Source of the DNA: LMUY01 sp964244585
GTDB lineage: Bacteria > Pseudomonadota > Alphaproteobacteria > Acetobacterales > Acetobacteraceae
DNA length: 64,000 nt
Direction: 5' to 3'
Assembly: GCA_964244585.1 (NCBI GenBank)
Contig: CAXTJM010000012.1
Span: 67,141-131,140 of the forward strand
The first letter of the stretch is position 1. The number at the start of each line of letters is the position of its first letter. The notes under the pieces were generated by a model. That model was not told the origin of the DNA and did no database searches. It saw nothing but the letters and a program-made list of their open reading frames with translations. Shown one piece after another: positions 31,406 through 39,930 of the stretch. Made by a program: the position numbers and the translations under genes.

Positions 31406-32659
31406 ATGAAAATCCTCGTGCTCGGCGCCGGCGTGGTCGGCACCACGACCGCCTACTACCTGCAACAGGCCGGCCATGAGGTGACGGTGCTGGACCGCCA
31501 GCCGGCGGCCGGCATGGAGACCAGCTTCGCCAATGCGGGACAGGTCTCGCCGGGCTACTCGGCGCCCTGGGCCGGCCCCGGCGTGCCGCTGAAGGCGGTC
31601 AAGTGGATGATGATGACGCATCGCCCGCTGGTGATCCGTCCTTTGCTGGACCCGTTCATGTGGCGGTGGATGGCCCTGATGCTGCGCAACTGCACCGAAG
31701 CCGCCTATCACGTGAACAAAGCGCGCATGGTGCGGCTGGCCGAATATTCCCGCGACTGCCTGCTTGCCCTGCGCGAGGGATCCGGCATCCGCTACGACGA
31801 CCGCCAGCAAGGCACGCTGCAACTGTTCCGCACGCAGAAGCAGGTCGACCACGTGACGGAGGACACCGCCGTGCTGGACGAGGGCGGCGTGCGGTACGAG
31901 GTGCTGGACCGCGCCGGCTGCCTGGCGGCCGAACCGGCGCTGGCGCACGCGACCGGGCATTTCCTGGGCGGCCTGCGCCTGCCCGGTGACGAGACCGGCG
32001 ACGCGCATCAATTCACCCAGCGCCTTGCTGCCCTGGCGGCGGAACGGGGGGTCGCGTTCCGGTATGGCGCCGACGTCGAGCGGCTGGAGCGCGAGGGCGA
32101 CAAGGTGACGGCCGTCTTCGCCGGTGGCGTGCGGCACGCGGTGGACCAACTCGTCGTGGCGTTGGGGAGCTACTCGCGCAAGCTTCTGGCGCCGTTGGGG
32201 ATCGAGATCCCGGTCTACCCGGTGAAGGGCTACTCCATCACCATCCCAATCGAATCAGAGGCAGGCGCGCCGGTCTCCACCGTGATGGACGAGACCTACA
32301 AGGTGGCGATCACCCGGCTGGGCGACCGGATCCGCGTGGGCGGCACGGCGGAGCTGGCCGGGTTCAGCGCCATCCTGTCGGAGCCGAGGCGGGCCACGCT
32401 GGCCTATTCGGTGAGCAACTTGTTCCCCACGGGGGGTGACATCAAAAAGGCCAGCTTCTGGACCGGGTTGCGCCCGATGACGCCGGACGGCACGCCGATC
32501 ATCGGCCCGACGCGGTTGGCGAACCTCTGGCTCAACACCGGGCATGGCACGCTGGGCTGGACGATGTCCTGCGGGTCGGCCCGGGTGCTGGCGGATTTGA
32601 TGTCGGGTAGGCCGCCGGACATCGCCCATGAGGACCTGGCAATCGGCCGTTACGCTTGA
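31406..32659 (+). CDS. dadA: D-amino acid dehydrogenase small subunit DadA
   Basis: 417-residue FAD-dependent dehydrogenase that oxidises D-amino acids (classically D-alanine) to 2-oxoacids and feeds the quinone pool. The dinucleotide-binding motif is ILVLGAGVVGTTTAYYL (about 3-19); ETSFANAGQVSPGYSAPWA and the C-terminal GHGTLGWTMSCGSA are hallmarks of DadA. ATG at 31406 has GAAGGA upstream. No alanine racemase (dadX) is adjacent. Its last 10 bases overlap the antisense glyoxalase remnant. Confidence 0.93.
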   Translation: MKILVLGAGVVGTTTAYYLQQAGHEVTVLDRQPAAGMETSFANAGQVSPGYSAPWAGPGVPLKAVKWMMMTHRPLVIRPLLDPFMWRWMALMLRNCTEAAYHVNKARMVRLAEYSRDCLLALREGSGIRYDDRQQGTLQLFRTQKQVDHVTEDTAVLDEGGVRYEVLDRAGCLAAEPALAHATGHFLGGLRLPGDETGDAHQFTQRLAALAAERGVAFRYGADVERLEREGDKVTAVFAGGVRHAVDQLVVALGSYSRKLLAPLGIEIPVYPVKGYSITIPIESEAGAPVSTVMDETYKVAITRLGDRIRVGGTAELAGFSAILSEPRRATLAYSVSNLFPTGGDIKKASFWTGLRPMTPDGTPIIGPTRLANLWLNTGHGTLGWTMSCGSARVLADLMSGRPPDIAHEDLAIGRYA

Positions 32660-32763
32660 GATGCCGCGTCGCGATGAACGACGTGGAACTCGTTGCCGTC
32701 TGGATCACGCATGTACGCGTCGTAGGACCGGGGGCGTCGTGCGGCCGCAGCCCCGGCGCACCC
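32650..32763 (-). pseudogene. Glyoxalase/VOC-family C-terminal remnant
   Basis: Only the last 30-odd residues of a vicinal-oxygen-chelate (glyoxalase/bleomycin-resistance) protein remain, ending at TAA 32650. The segment SYDAYMRDPDGNEFHVVH is the typical final VOC strand (YxxYxxDPDGNxxE-type). The upstream part is absent: the frame abuts the maf stop at 32764. It is a deletion scar, and no start codon is available for a functional protein. Confidence 0.6.
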
Positions 32764-33369
32764 TCAGACGGGCATAACCCCGATCCTGCGAAGGAATGAC
32801 AACAACTTCAGCATGGGCAAGCCCAGGATGGCGGCATGGTCCCCATCCACCGCGTCGAACAGGTGTATGCCCAGCCCCTCCAGCCGGTAGGCGCCGACGC
32901 TGCCGAGCACCGCATCGCCTTCCGATCTGAGGTATGCGTCCAGGAAAGCGTCGGAGAACGGCCGCATCGCGAGGCTCGACCGCTCCAGATGCTGCCAAAG
33001 CCTTGCACCAGCGCGCCAACACGTCACGGCGGTGAGTAGCTCGTGACGCCGGCCACGCAAGCGCAGCAACTGCGCGCGGGCGGCTGCTCGGTCGGGCGGC
33101 TTGTCGAACCAGATGCCCTCACACAGCAGGAGCTGGTCTGCCCCGATGACCAGCGCGTCCGGATCGTCGATCTGCCGGGCCTTCGCGTCCGCCAACTGCA
33201 AGGCCACGTCTGCCGGATCGGCACGTTGCGCCATCATGGCGGCTTTGATGGCAGCCTCGTCCACCGCCGTCGCCTGGGCGGTGAAGCGCAGCCCGGCCGC
33301 CTCCATCAGCCCGCGCCTGGCGGCCGAACCGCTCGCCAACACCAGCGGCGGCGCATCGGGCGCCATCAC
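32764..33369 (-). CDS. maf: Maf-family nucleotide pyrophosphatase
   Basis: 201-residue house-cleaning pyrophosphatase acting on non-canonical or modified nucleoside triphosphates. The N-terminal signature LVLASGSAARRGLME (about 9-23), VIGADQLLLCEG (catalytic Asp) and GDAVLGSVGAYRLEG are clear. It overlaps ppsR by 4 bases (ATGA at 33366-33369). maf next to ppsR at the origin is conserved in alphaproteobacteria; aroE and coaE, which usually follow, are missing here. Confidence 0.93.
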   Translation of the reverse strand: MMAPDAPPLVLASGSAARRGLMEAAGLRFTAQATAVDEAAIKAAMMAQRADPADVALQLADAKARQIDDPDALVIGADQLLLCEGIWFDKPPDRAAARAQLLRLRGRRHELLTAVTCWRAGARLWQHLERSSLAMRPFSDAFLDAYLRSEGDAVLGSVGAYRLEGLGIHLFDAVDGDHAAILGLPMLKLLSFLRRIGVMPV

Positions 33370-34220
33370 GGCGGCATGGCACTACGAGCCTGCCGGTTAT
33401 GCCAGGCTTCCATCAGTTGCAGCACCGTCGCCGCCGTCTCCTCGATCGAGCGGCGGGTCACGTCGATCACCGGCCAGCCGCGACGGTTGCAGATGCGGCG
33501 GGCCCACAGCAGCTCGTCCTTGACCGAATCCTGGTCGATATACTCGTTGGTGTCCTGCCGGATCGGGCCGCCATGGGCGATCATGCGCAGCCGATGGCGG
33601 CGGATTTCGATCAGCGCCGGCGGATCCAGGGTCAACCCAACCACCGGACAGCGCGGCTCCGCCAGGCCGGGCGGATCGGGCGAACCGGGCACCAGCGGCA
33701 CGTTGGCGGCCTTGACCCCGCGATTGGCCAGGTAGAACGAGGTCGGGGTCTTGGAGGAGCGCGATACGCCGACCAGGATCACGTCGGCCTCGGCGATCCC
33801 CGCCTGGGCCTGCCCGTCATCATGCGCCAGCACGAAATGCATCGCGTCGATGCGGCGGAAATAATCGGCGTCCAGCACATACTGGCGCCCGGGCCGCGAG
33901 GCGGCTTTCTCCCCGATCTCCTCCTGCAGCATGCTCAACACCGGGTCCAGCACGTTGACCACGGTCAGCCCCAGCCGGTCGGTGACGCGCGACAGCTCCT
34001 CCCGCAGGCCGCCGTCCAGCAGGGTGGACAGCACGGGTCCGGGTTCCGCCTCGATCCCCTCCAACACGCGATGGAGCTGGAAGCGGGTCCGGATCAGGCT
34101 CCAGCGGTGGTACAGGATGGAGACGTGCTCGAACTGCGACACCGTCGCCCGCGCGATCGAGTTCAGCGTCTCGCCGGTCGCGTCCGACACCAGATGCAGG
34201 TTGAGCCGTTCGGTCCCCAT
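33366..34220 (-). CDS. ppsR: PEP synthase/PPDK regulatory kinase-phosphorylase (DUF299)
   Basis: 284-residue bifunctional kinase/pyrophosphorylase of the family that inactivates or activates PEP synthetase or pyruvate phosphate dikinase in an ADP/phosphate-dependent way. The N-terminus LNLHLVSDATGETLNSIARA and the P-loop-like GVSRSSKTPTSFYLANRG are definitive. It corresponds to RP001 of Rickettsia, the gene that flanks the alphaproteobacterial origin opposite hemE. Translation starts at 34220, next to the proposed oriC, and it overlaps maf by 4 bases. Confidence 0.93.
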   Translation of the reverse strand: MGTERLNLHLVSDATGETLNSIARATVSQFEHVSILYHRWSLIRTRFQLHRVLEGIEAEPGPVLSTLLDGGLREELSRVTDRLGLTVVNVLDPVLSMLQEEIGEKAASRPGRQYVLDADYFRRIDAMHFVLAHDDGQAQAGIAEADVILVGVSRSSKTPTSFYLANRGVKAANVPLVPGSPDPPGLAEPRCPVVGLTLDPPALIEIRRHRLRMIAHGGPIRQDTNEYIDQDSVKDELLWARRICNRRGWPVIDVTRRSIEETAATVLQLMEAWHNRQARSAMPP

Positions 34221-34508
34221 GGGTGCGAGGATAACGGGGATAACCGGCTCCGCCAGGGGTCATCGTCAGGTCGGCGAAAACCAGCGGGGATAACTTGTAC
34301 GCCACCACGCCTGCCGGGACGCTTTCGGGGGCTCGATCCGCAGACGCTGAGTACATGTCCTGCAGCGACCGGACTCAACGCGTTGCCCGGCGACTCTGCT
34401 GTGGATGGATCGACCACGGCGCCGGGACGGAGTGGATACCCCGTTATCCACAGGGTCCCTCTATCAGCTCCATCTATCTAAGAGTCTTGCTTTGACTATA
34501 GATGAGGC
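34221..34508. other. oriC: Probable chromosomal replication origin (oriC)
   Basis: 288-base gap between ppsR and hemE, the same position as the experimentally mapped Caulobacter origin and the predicted rickettsial one. It has a perfect DnaA box at 34444-34452 and 7-of-9 matches at 34226-34234, 34235-34243, 34285-34293, 34400-34408 and 34431-34439, three of them sharing GGATAA. Three GANTC (CcrM methylation) sites occur at 34372, 34392 and 34483. The right end (about 34459-34505) is AT-rich and lies beside the perfect box, as an unwinding element would. The parS site is about 18 kb away. Assignment is by position and motifs, without skew analysis. Confidence 0.8.
34444..34452 (+). other. Perfect DnaA box in oriC
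   Basis: TTATCCACA matches the strong 9-base DnaA box consensus exactly. It lies immediately left of the AT-rich stretch and 57 bases upstream of hemE. Confidence 0.85.
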
Positions 34509-35534
34509 ATGACGTCCCCCTTGCTCCGTGCGCTGGCAGGCGAAGCTGTCTGGCCGCCACCTGTCTGGATGATGCGGCAGGCAGGTCGCTACCTGCCGGA
34601 ATACAAGGCGGTGCGGGCGAAGGCGGGCGGCTTCATCGACCTCTGCCTCAATCCGGCGTTCGCCACCGAGGTGACGCTGCAGCCCATCCGGCGCTTCGGC
34701 TTCGACGCGGCGATCCTGTTCAGCGACATCCTGATGCTGCCCCGCGCGCTGGGCCAGGATCTGCGCTTCGCCGAGGGCGAGGGTCCGCTGCTGGCCCCGA
34801 TCCGCGACACGGCCGGGTTCGGCAGGTTGGACGCCAGCCGGGCGGCCGCCGCCACGGCGCCGATCATGGCGGCGGTGTCCCGCATCCGTGCGGCGTTGCC
34901 GGCCGAAACCCCGCTGATCGGCTTCGCCGGCAGCCCCTGGACGGTGGCGTGCTACATGGTGGAGGGCCACGGGTCGAAGGAGTTCGCGGCGGTCCGCGGC
35001 ATGGCCTATGGCGACCCGCCGCTGTTCGAAGCGCTGATGTCGCTGCTGGTGCGGGAGACCACGGCTTATCTGCTGGCCCAGATCGCAGCCGGGGCCGACA
35101 CGGTGATGCTGTTCGATTCCTGGGCCGGCGTCCTGCCGGCGGCACAGTTCCGCCGCTTCGTGATCGAACCGACCCGCCAGATCGTCACCGCGTTGCGGGC
35201 AGCGTATCCCGGTTTCCCGGTGATCGGGTTTCCGCGTCTGGCCGGGTCACTGTTGGGTGAATACGCCACGGCCAGCGGGGTTCAGGGCGTCGGGATCGAC
35301 ACGCCCACCGATCCTGCCTGGGCCGCTTCCGCGGTGCCGCCGGGGGTTGCGGTGCAGGGCAACCTTGATCCGCTCGCCCTGGTGGCCGGCGGACCGCCGA
35401 TGCTGGCGGCGGCGCAATCCGTGCTGGAGGCCTGGCGGGGGCGGCCCGCGATCTTCAACCTGGGCCACGGCATCGTGCCCGAGACGCCCCCCGAGCACGT
35501 GGCGCAACTGATGGAGGTGCTGCACCGTGCTTGA
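34509..35534 (+). CDS. hemE: Uroporphyrinogen decarboxylase HemE
   Basis: 341-residue cytoplasmic enzyme converting uroporphyrinogen III to coproporphyrinogen III in heme synthesis. The signature PPVWMMRQAGRYLPEYKAVR lies near the N-terminus, with IGFAGSPWTVACYMVEG and FDSWAGVLP further on. It starts 57 bases after the perfect DnaA box and opens a chain of ten overlapping genes. GAGG sits almost on the start codon, so initiation may be weak or nearly leaderless. hemH follows with an 8-base overlap. Confidence 0.96.
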   Translation: MTSPLLRALAGEAVWPPPVWMMRQAGRYLPEYKAVRAKAGGFIDLCLNPAFATEVTLQPIRRFGFDAAILFSDILMLPRALGQDLRFAEGEGPLLAPIRDTAGFGRLDASRAAAATAPIMAAVSRIRAALPAETPLIGFAGSPWTVACYMVEGHGSKEFAAVRGMAYGDPPLFEALMSLLVRETTAYLLAQIAAGADTVMLFDSWAGVLPAAQFRRFVIEPTRQIVTALRAAYPGFPVIGFPRLAGSLLGEYATASGVQGVGIDTPTDPAWAASAVPPGVAVQGNLDPLALVAGGPPMLAAAQSVLEAWRGRPAIFNLGHGIVPETPPEHVAQLMEVLHRA

Positions 35535-36642
35535 CGCTGCTGCCCCCTACGCCACCTCTGCCGCCATGCAGAAGACCCGCCTTGCCGTCGTGCTGTTCAA
35601 CCTGGGCGGTCCGGACAAGCCCGCCTCGGTGCGGCCGTTCCTGGTCAACCTCTTCAGCGACCCAGCGATCCTGCGGGTGCCGTTCTTCGTGCGCCCGCTG
35701 CTGGCGCGCATCATCGCCTATACCCGCACCAAGCCCGCCACGGCGAACTACCGGATCCTGGGCGGCGGGTCGCCCTTGCTGGGCCTGACGGAGCAGCAGG
35801 CGCGGGCACTGGAAGCGGCGCTGCCGGAGTTCGACGTCAAGTGCTTCGTCGCCATGCGCTATTGGCATCCGTTCAGCGATGTCGTTGCGCGGGAGGTGCG
35901 GAACTGGCATCCCGACGCGATCGTGCTGCTGCCGCTTTACCCGCAATATTCCACCACCACCACGGGCTCGTCCCTGACGGCCTGGCGGGATGCCGCGGCG
36001 CAAGCCAACCTGGTGGCGCCCGTGACGACGCTGTGCTGCTACCACGCCGACCCGGGCTATGTCGCCGCCACCGCCGCCGGGGTGCGCCGGGCCTATGACG
36101 CCGCGTTGGCCGCGTTGGGCGGCAAGGTGCCGTTGCGCGTGTTGTTCTCGGCTCACGGCCTGCCGGAAACCATCGTCAAGCGGGGCGACCCCTACCAGTT
36201 CCAGATCGAGCGGACGGTGGCCGCGACCGTGCGCGCGCTGGACATCCCGGCGCTGGATTGGAGTGTCTGCTACCAGTCCCGCGCCACGCCGCAGAAATGG
36301 CTCGATCCCAGCACGGAGCACGCCATCGACCAGGCAGCCCGCGACAAGGTGGCCGTCCTGGTGGCGCCGATCGCCTTCGTGTCCGAGCATTCGGAAACCC
36401 TGGTGGAGTTGGATGTCGAATACCGCGACCTCGCCGTCGCCAAGGGCGTGCCCGGCTATTTCCGCGCGCCGGCGCAGAACGCGGACGCCGCCTTCATCGA
36501 CAGCCTCGCGGGCCTGGTCCGTGGCAGCCTGGCGCGCGGTCCCGGCCTGTGCAGCTGGGCCGGCGGTCGGACCTGCCCGCGCGACCATGGCGACTGCCCG
36601 CATGCCCGCGCCGGGCAGCCGGCGTTGGAAGCCGCGGCATGA
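35527..36642 (+). CDS. hemH: Ferrochelatase HemH
   Basis: 371-residue enzyme inserting Fe2+ into protoporphyrin IX. The metal-site histidine is in LFSAHGLPET, the glutamate in VSEHSETLVELD, and the family start VVLFNLGGPDKP is clear. The GTG start at 35527 is fixed by a perfect GGAGGT 8 bases upstream, inside hemE; ATG at 35566 is the alternative. A C-terminal cysteine set (LCSWAGGRTCPRDHGDC) may hold a [2Fe-2S] cluster, as in some bacterial and animal ferrochelatases. It overlaps the HAD gene by 4 bases. Confidence 0.95.
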   Translation: MLDAAAPYATSAAMQKTRLAVVLFNLGGPDKPASVRPFLVNLFSDPAILRVPFFVRPLLARIIAYTRTKPATANYRILGGGSPLLGLTEQQARALEAALPEFDVKCFVAMRYWHPFSDVVAREVRNWHPDAIVLLPLYPQYSTTTTGSSLTAWRDAAAQANLVAPVTTLCCYHADPGYVAATAAGVRRAYDAALAALGGKVPLRVLFSAHGLPETIVKRGDPYQFQIERTVAATVRALDIPALDWSVCYQSRATPQKWLDPSTEHAIDQAARDKVAVLVAPIAFVSEHSETLVELDVEYRDLAVAKGVPGYFRAPAQNADAAFIDSLAGLVRGSLARGPGLCSWAGGRTCPRDHGDCPHARAGQPALEAAA

Positions 36643-37310
36643 CGCGCCTGCCGCTCCGCCTGGTGATCTTCGATTGCGACGGCGTGCTGGTGGATAGCGA
36701 GGGACCTTCGAACCGAGTGGTGGCGGAGGAGATCACCGCGCTCGGCTGGCCCATGACGACTGCGCAGAGTTGCGCCTTGTTCGTCGGCCGGCGCCTGTCC
36801 GACATTCCCGCCGTGGTCGAGGCGCAGCTTGGCAAGCCCGTGCCGCCGGGTTGGGTGGACCGCTTGCGGCAGCGCCTGATCGCGATCCTGTCCTCCGAGC
36901 TGGAAGCGATGCCCGGCGCGCATGACGCGTTGCGCGCCACCACCGCGCTGGGCCTGCCGTATCGCATCGCCTCCAACTCGTCGCATGAGGAGATGGCGGC
37001 GAAGTTCCAGCGCGTCGCCATGGTGGAACTGGTCGAGGGCCGGCTGCACAGCGCGCGGGACGTGGCCCGCGGCAAGCCGGCGCCGGACGTGTTCCTGCAC
37101 GCCGCCGCGGCGGCCGGCGTGCCGCCGGGGGCTTGCCTGGTGGTGGAGGACAGCGTGCCCGGCGCGCAGGCGGCGCGGGCCGCCGGCATGGCCTGCGTCG
37201 GGCTGGCGCCGCATGGGGACGACCCGGCGCTGCGCGAGGCCGGCGCCGTGCTGATCCAGTCGTTCGCGGCGCTGCCCGCCCTGCTCCGCGCCGCGATGGC
37301 GGCACCGTGA
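36639..37310 (+). CDS. HAD-superfamily phosphatase (phosphoglycolate phosphatase-like)
   Basis: 223-residue HAD phosphatase. Motif I is FDCDGVLVDSE (about 11-21, nucleophile Asp and acid/base Asp), motif III lysine is in ARGKPAPDVF, and motif IV is VVEDSVPGAQAARAAGM. A helical cap lies between motifs I and II. Its closest look-alikes are beta-phosphoglucomutase/Gph-type hydrolases such as YieH and YfbT; the substrate is not readable. It is coupled to hemH and to the aldo/keto reductase by 4-base overlaps. Confidence 0.88.
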   Translation: MTRLPLRLVIFDCDGVLVDSEGPSNRVVAEEITALGWPMTTAQSCALFVGRRLSDIPAVVEAQLGKPVPPGWVDRLRQRLIAILSSELEAMPGAHDALRATTALGLPYRIASNSSHEEMAAKFQRVAMVELVEGRLHSARDVARGKPAPDVFLHAAAAAGVPPGACLVVEDSVPGAQAARAAGMACVGLAPHGDDPALREAGAVLIQSFAALPALLRAAMAAP

Positions 37311-38128
37311 GGACGGTGCGGCTGCCCGATGGCGCGACGATACCCATCGTCGGCCAGGGCACCTGGCGCATGGGCGAAGGCCATGGTGCCGCTGCCGCGG
37401 AAGCCGATGCGCTGCGGCTCGGGCTCGACCTCGGCATGACGTTGATCGACACCGCCGAGATGTACGGCGATGGCGGTTCGGAACGCGTGGTCGGGCAGGC
37501 GATCGCCGGACGCCGTGACGAGGTGTTCCTGGTGAGCAAGGTCTATCCGCAGAATGCGACGCTGCGTGCCATGCAGCGAAGCTGCGAGGCGAGCCTGGCG
37601 CGATTGGGCACGGACCGGCTGGACCTCTATCTGCTGCATTGGCGCGGCAGCGCGAAGCTGGCGGAGACCGTGGAGGCGTTCGAACGGCTGCGCGCAGCGG
37701 GCAAGATCCTGCGCTGGGGCGTCTCCAACCTGGACGTGGACGATCTGGAGGAGCTGGGACCGGGCGCCGCCGCCAACCAGGTCCTGTACAATCCCGAAGC
37801 ACGCGGCATCGAATTCGATCTCGTGCCGTGGTGTGCCAAACGGCACCTGCCGATCATGGCCTACTCCCCCTTGGGCCAGGGCGGGGCGTTGCTGGACCAT
37901 GCGGTGTTGGCCCGGCTGGCCAGCCGCCATGGCGTGACCCCGGCGCAGGTGGCGATCGCCTGGTCTGTCCGCCTGCCCGGCATCGTCAGCATCCCGAAGG
38001 CCGCCGATCCGGATCATGTGCGCGCCAACGCGGCCGCGGCGGCGCTGGACCTGTCGCCGGAGGATCTGTCGGCGATCGACGCGGCCTTCGCGCCCCCTCG
38101 GAGACGCCAGCCGCTCGAGATGCTGTGA
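37307..38128 (+). CDS. Aldo/keto reductase
   Basis: 273-residue NAD(P)H-dependent oxidoreductase. The catalytic tetrad is visible as Asp and Tyr in DTAEMYGDGGSE, Lys in VSKVYPQNA, and His in YLLHWRG; NAD(P)-binding residues lie in SIPKAADPDHVRAN. GTG at 37307 overlaps the HAD stop by 4 bases. It ends on the A shared with hyfB (TGATG at 38126-38130). Its place between heme genes and the Ehr complex is unusual, and a redox link is only a guess. Confidence 0.9.
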   Translation: MRTVRLPDGATIPIVGQGTWRMGEGHGAAAAEADALRLGLDLGMTLIDTAEMYGDGGSERVVGQAIAGRRDEVFLVSKVYPQNATLRAMQRSCEASLARLGTDRLDLYLLHWRGSAKLAETVEAFERLRAAGKILRWGVSNLDVDDLEELGPGAAANQVLYNPEARGIEFDLVPWCAKRHLPIMAYSPLGQGGALLDHAVLARLASRHGVTPAQVAIAWSVRLPGIVSIPKAADPDHVRANAAAAALDLSPEDLSAIDAAFAPPRRRQPLEML

Positions 38129-39930
38129 TGGTGGCCCTGGTCGGCTTGCCCGCGCTGGTCGGGGTGATGGTCGTGCTGGGCCTGGTGTCGGCCGCCGCGC
38201 CATGGCTCCCGCCGCGCGGCATCGCTCCCGCCACGGCCGGGCTCTGCCTGCTGGGCCTGGCGTTCGGGTTGGCCCTGGTGTCGGCCGGGGGACAGGCCCG
38301 GTTGCTCGGCGGCGCGTTGGCGGCAGACCCGCTGGGCGCTTTCTTCCTGCTGCCGCCGCTGCTCGCAGGGTTGGCGGCGGCCTGCTTCTGGCTTGGACAG
38401 CCGGCCCCCGCCTCGCTGCCGGGGTTCGTCGCCGCGGCACTGCTCGTCGTGCTGGCCGGCGATGCCCGGACCGCGATCCTGGGATTGTCGGTCTTCGCCC
38501 TGGCTGCGTCGGGTTGGACGTTGCGGCTGTCGGTGGTGGCTGGGGTGTTCCTGCTGGCCGGCGCGTTCGCCATGCTGGCGGCGGGCGCCGGACCGGCCTT
38601 CCCGCTCATGCGCGCCAACCCGCCCGACGGGTGGCGCGGCGCCGCCGTTCTGGTGCTGACATTGCTTGGTCTGGCGCCGTTGGCCGGTTGGGCGCCGTGG
38701 CACCGGCCGTTCCTGGCGCTCGCGCCGTCCGCATTGCCGGTGGCGGCGATCACCCCCGTCATCGGGCTTTATGTCGCGGTGCGCGTGCTGGCGGATCTGT
38801 GCGGTCCGGCGGTCCCGGGCTGGTGGAGCCTGCCGCTGCTGCTGGCCGGCGCGGCCTCTGCCGGGCTGGGGGTCGTGGCGGCGCTGCGGTCGCCGGTGTT
38901 CGGGGGGGTGTTGGCCGGGCTCGCGGTCCAGCATGGCGGCTGGATGCTGGCCGGGCTGGGTGTGGCCGTGGCAGCCCGCAGCGCGGACGTCCTGCCGCTC
39001 GCGACCTTGGCCATGGGCGGGGCGATGCTCCATGCCTTGAACCACACCCTGTTCGCCAGCCTGGCCACGCTGTCGGCGGAGGCCGCGGCGATCGGCGCAG
39101 GCAGCCGGACGCTGGACCGGCTGGGCGGCCTGGCCGCGCGCATGCCGGTCGTGGCCATCGGGATGCTGACAGGCGGGCTCAGCCTCGCGCTGCTGCCGCC
39201 AAGCGCCGGGTTCGCCAGCGGATGGATGCTGTTGCAGGCCCTGTTCGCCGCGCCGCGGGTGGGTGGGCTGCCGTTGCAACTGGTGGTAGCCGCCGTGACC
39301 GGGGCGTTGGGGTTGTCTGCCGGGTTCGGCATGGTCGCGGCTGTTCGGCTGGGCGGGGTTGCCTTCCTCGGACGGCCTCGCACCCCGCGCGCGGCAGCCG
39401 CCGAAGACAGCCGGCCCGCGCGGCGCGGCACGATCCTGGGTTTGACCGTGCTGTGCGGAGTGGCCGGCCTGTTGCCGGGTGTCGCATTGCGGTTGGCGGG
39501 CCAGGCGCAGCATGCCGTCACGGCCGCGGGGCTGGATGGGCAAGGGGGGTGGTCCGGAGTGCGGACGCAGCTCGACACTCCCGGCTATGCTCCCCTGGGG
39601 ATCGCAGCGCTGATGGCTGCGGTGGTAGGATTGATCGCCATCCTCGCCCGCAGCGGTGTTCTGCCAGGTGCGGCGGTGGCGCCGGCCTGGGAGGGCGGCT
39701 ATGCCGCGCCTCCGGCCTGGATGCCGTTCGGGGAGCCATCGACCCAGGTCACGGCGTCCGCGCTGGCGGCCACCGTGCCGCGGCGGCCGGGTGTCGTCCT
39801 GGCCCTGCCACGCTTCCGCCTGCGCGCAGGGGTGGATTGGCCGGCGGTGGGGCCGCGCCATGCCGCCGCGGCGATCCTTGCCGCGCTCGTGCTGCTGCTG
39901 CTGGCCGTTGCCGCGTTCAGGCCGGCATGA
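38128..39930 (+). CDS. hyfB: Ehr complex antiporter-like subunit, HyfB-type
   Basis: 600-residue polytopic protein of the NuoL/M/N-HyfB antiporter family, with about fourteen to sixteen hydrophobic helices. PLAGWAPWHRPFLALAPSALP and the following VRVLADL region correspond to the conserved discontinuous helix of these subunits, and the GGAMLHALNHTLFASLATL segment carries the conserved His. It is expected to form a proton or sodium channel of the membrane arm. It overlaps its neighbours by 1 and 4 bases. The soluble partners HyfG and HyfI are further on in the same chain. Confidence 0.86.
   Translation: MVALVGLPALVGVMVVLGLVSAAAPWLPPRGIAPATAGLCLLGLAFGLALVSAGGQARLLGGALAADPLGAFFLLPPLLAGLAAACFWLGQPAPASLPGFVAAALLVVLAGDARTAILGLSVFALAASGWTLRLSVVAGVFLLAGAFAMLAAGAGPAFPLMRANPPDGWRGAAVLVLTLLGLAPLAGWAPWHRPFLALAPSALPVAAITPVIGLYVAVRVLADLCGPAVPGWWSLPLLLAGAASAGLGVVAALRSPVFGGVLAGLAVQHGGWMLAGLGVAVAARSADVLPLATLAMGGAMLHALNHTLFASLATLSAEAAAIGAGSRTLDRLGGLAARMPVVAIGMLTGGLSLALLPPSAGFASGWMLLQALFAAPRVGGLPLQLVVAAVTGALGLSAGFGMVAAVRLGGVAFLGRPRTPRAAAAEDSRPARRGTILGLTVLCGVAGLLPGVALRLAGQAQHAVTAAGLDGQGGWSGVRTQLDTPGYAPLGIAALMAAVVGLIAILARSGVLPGAAVAPAWEGGYAAPPAWMPFGEPSTQVTASALAATVPRRPGVVLALPRFRLRAGVDWPAVGPRHAAAAILAALVLLLLAVAAFRPA

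Noticed and set aside
36494..38440. Long Arg/Pro/Ala-rich minus-strand frame
   Set aside because: Antisense shadow of the HAD phosphatase, aldo/keto reductase and hyfB genes in very GC-rich DNA.
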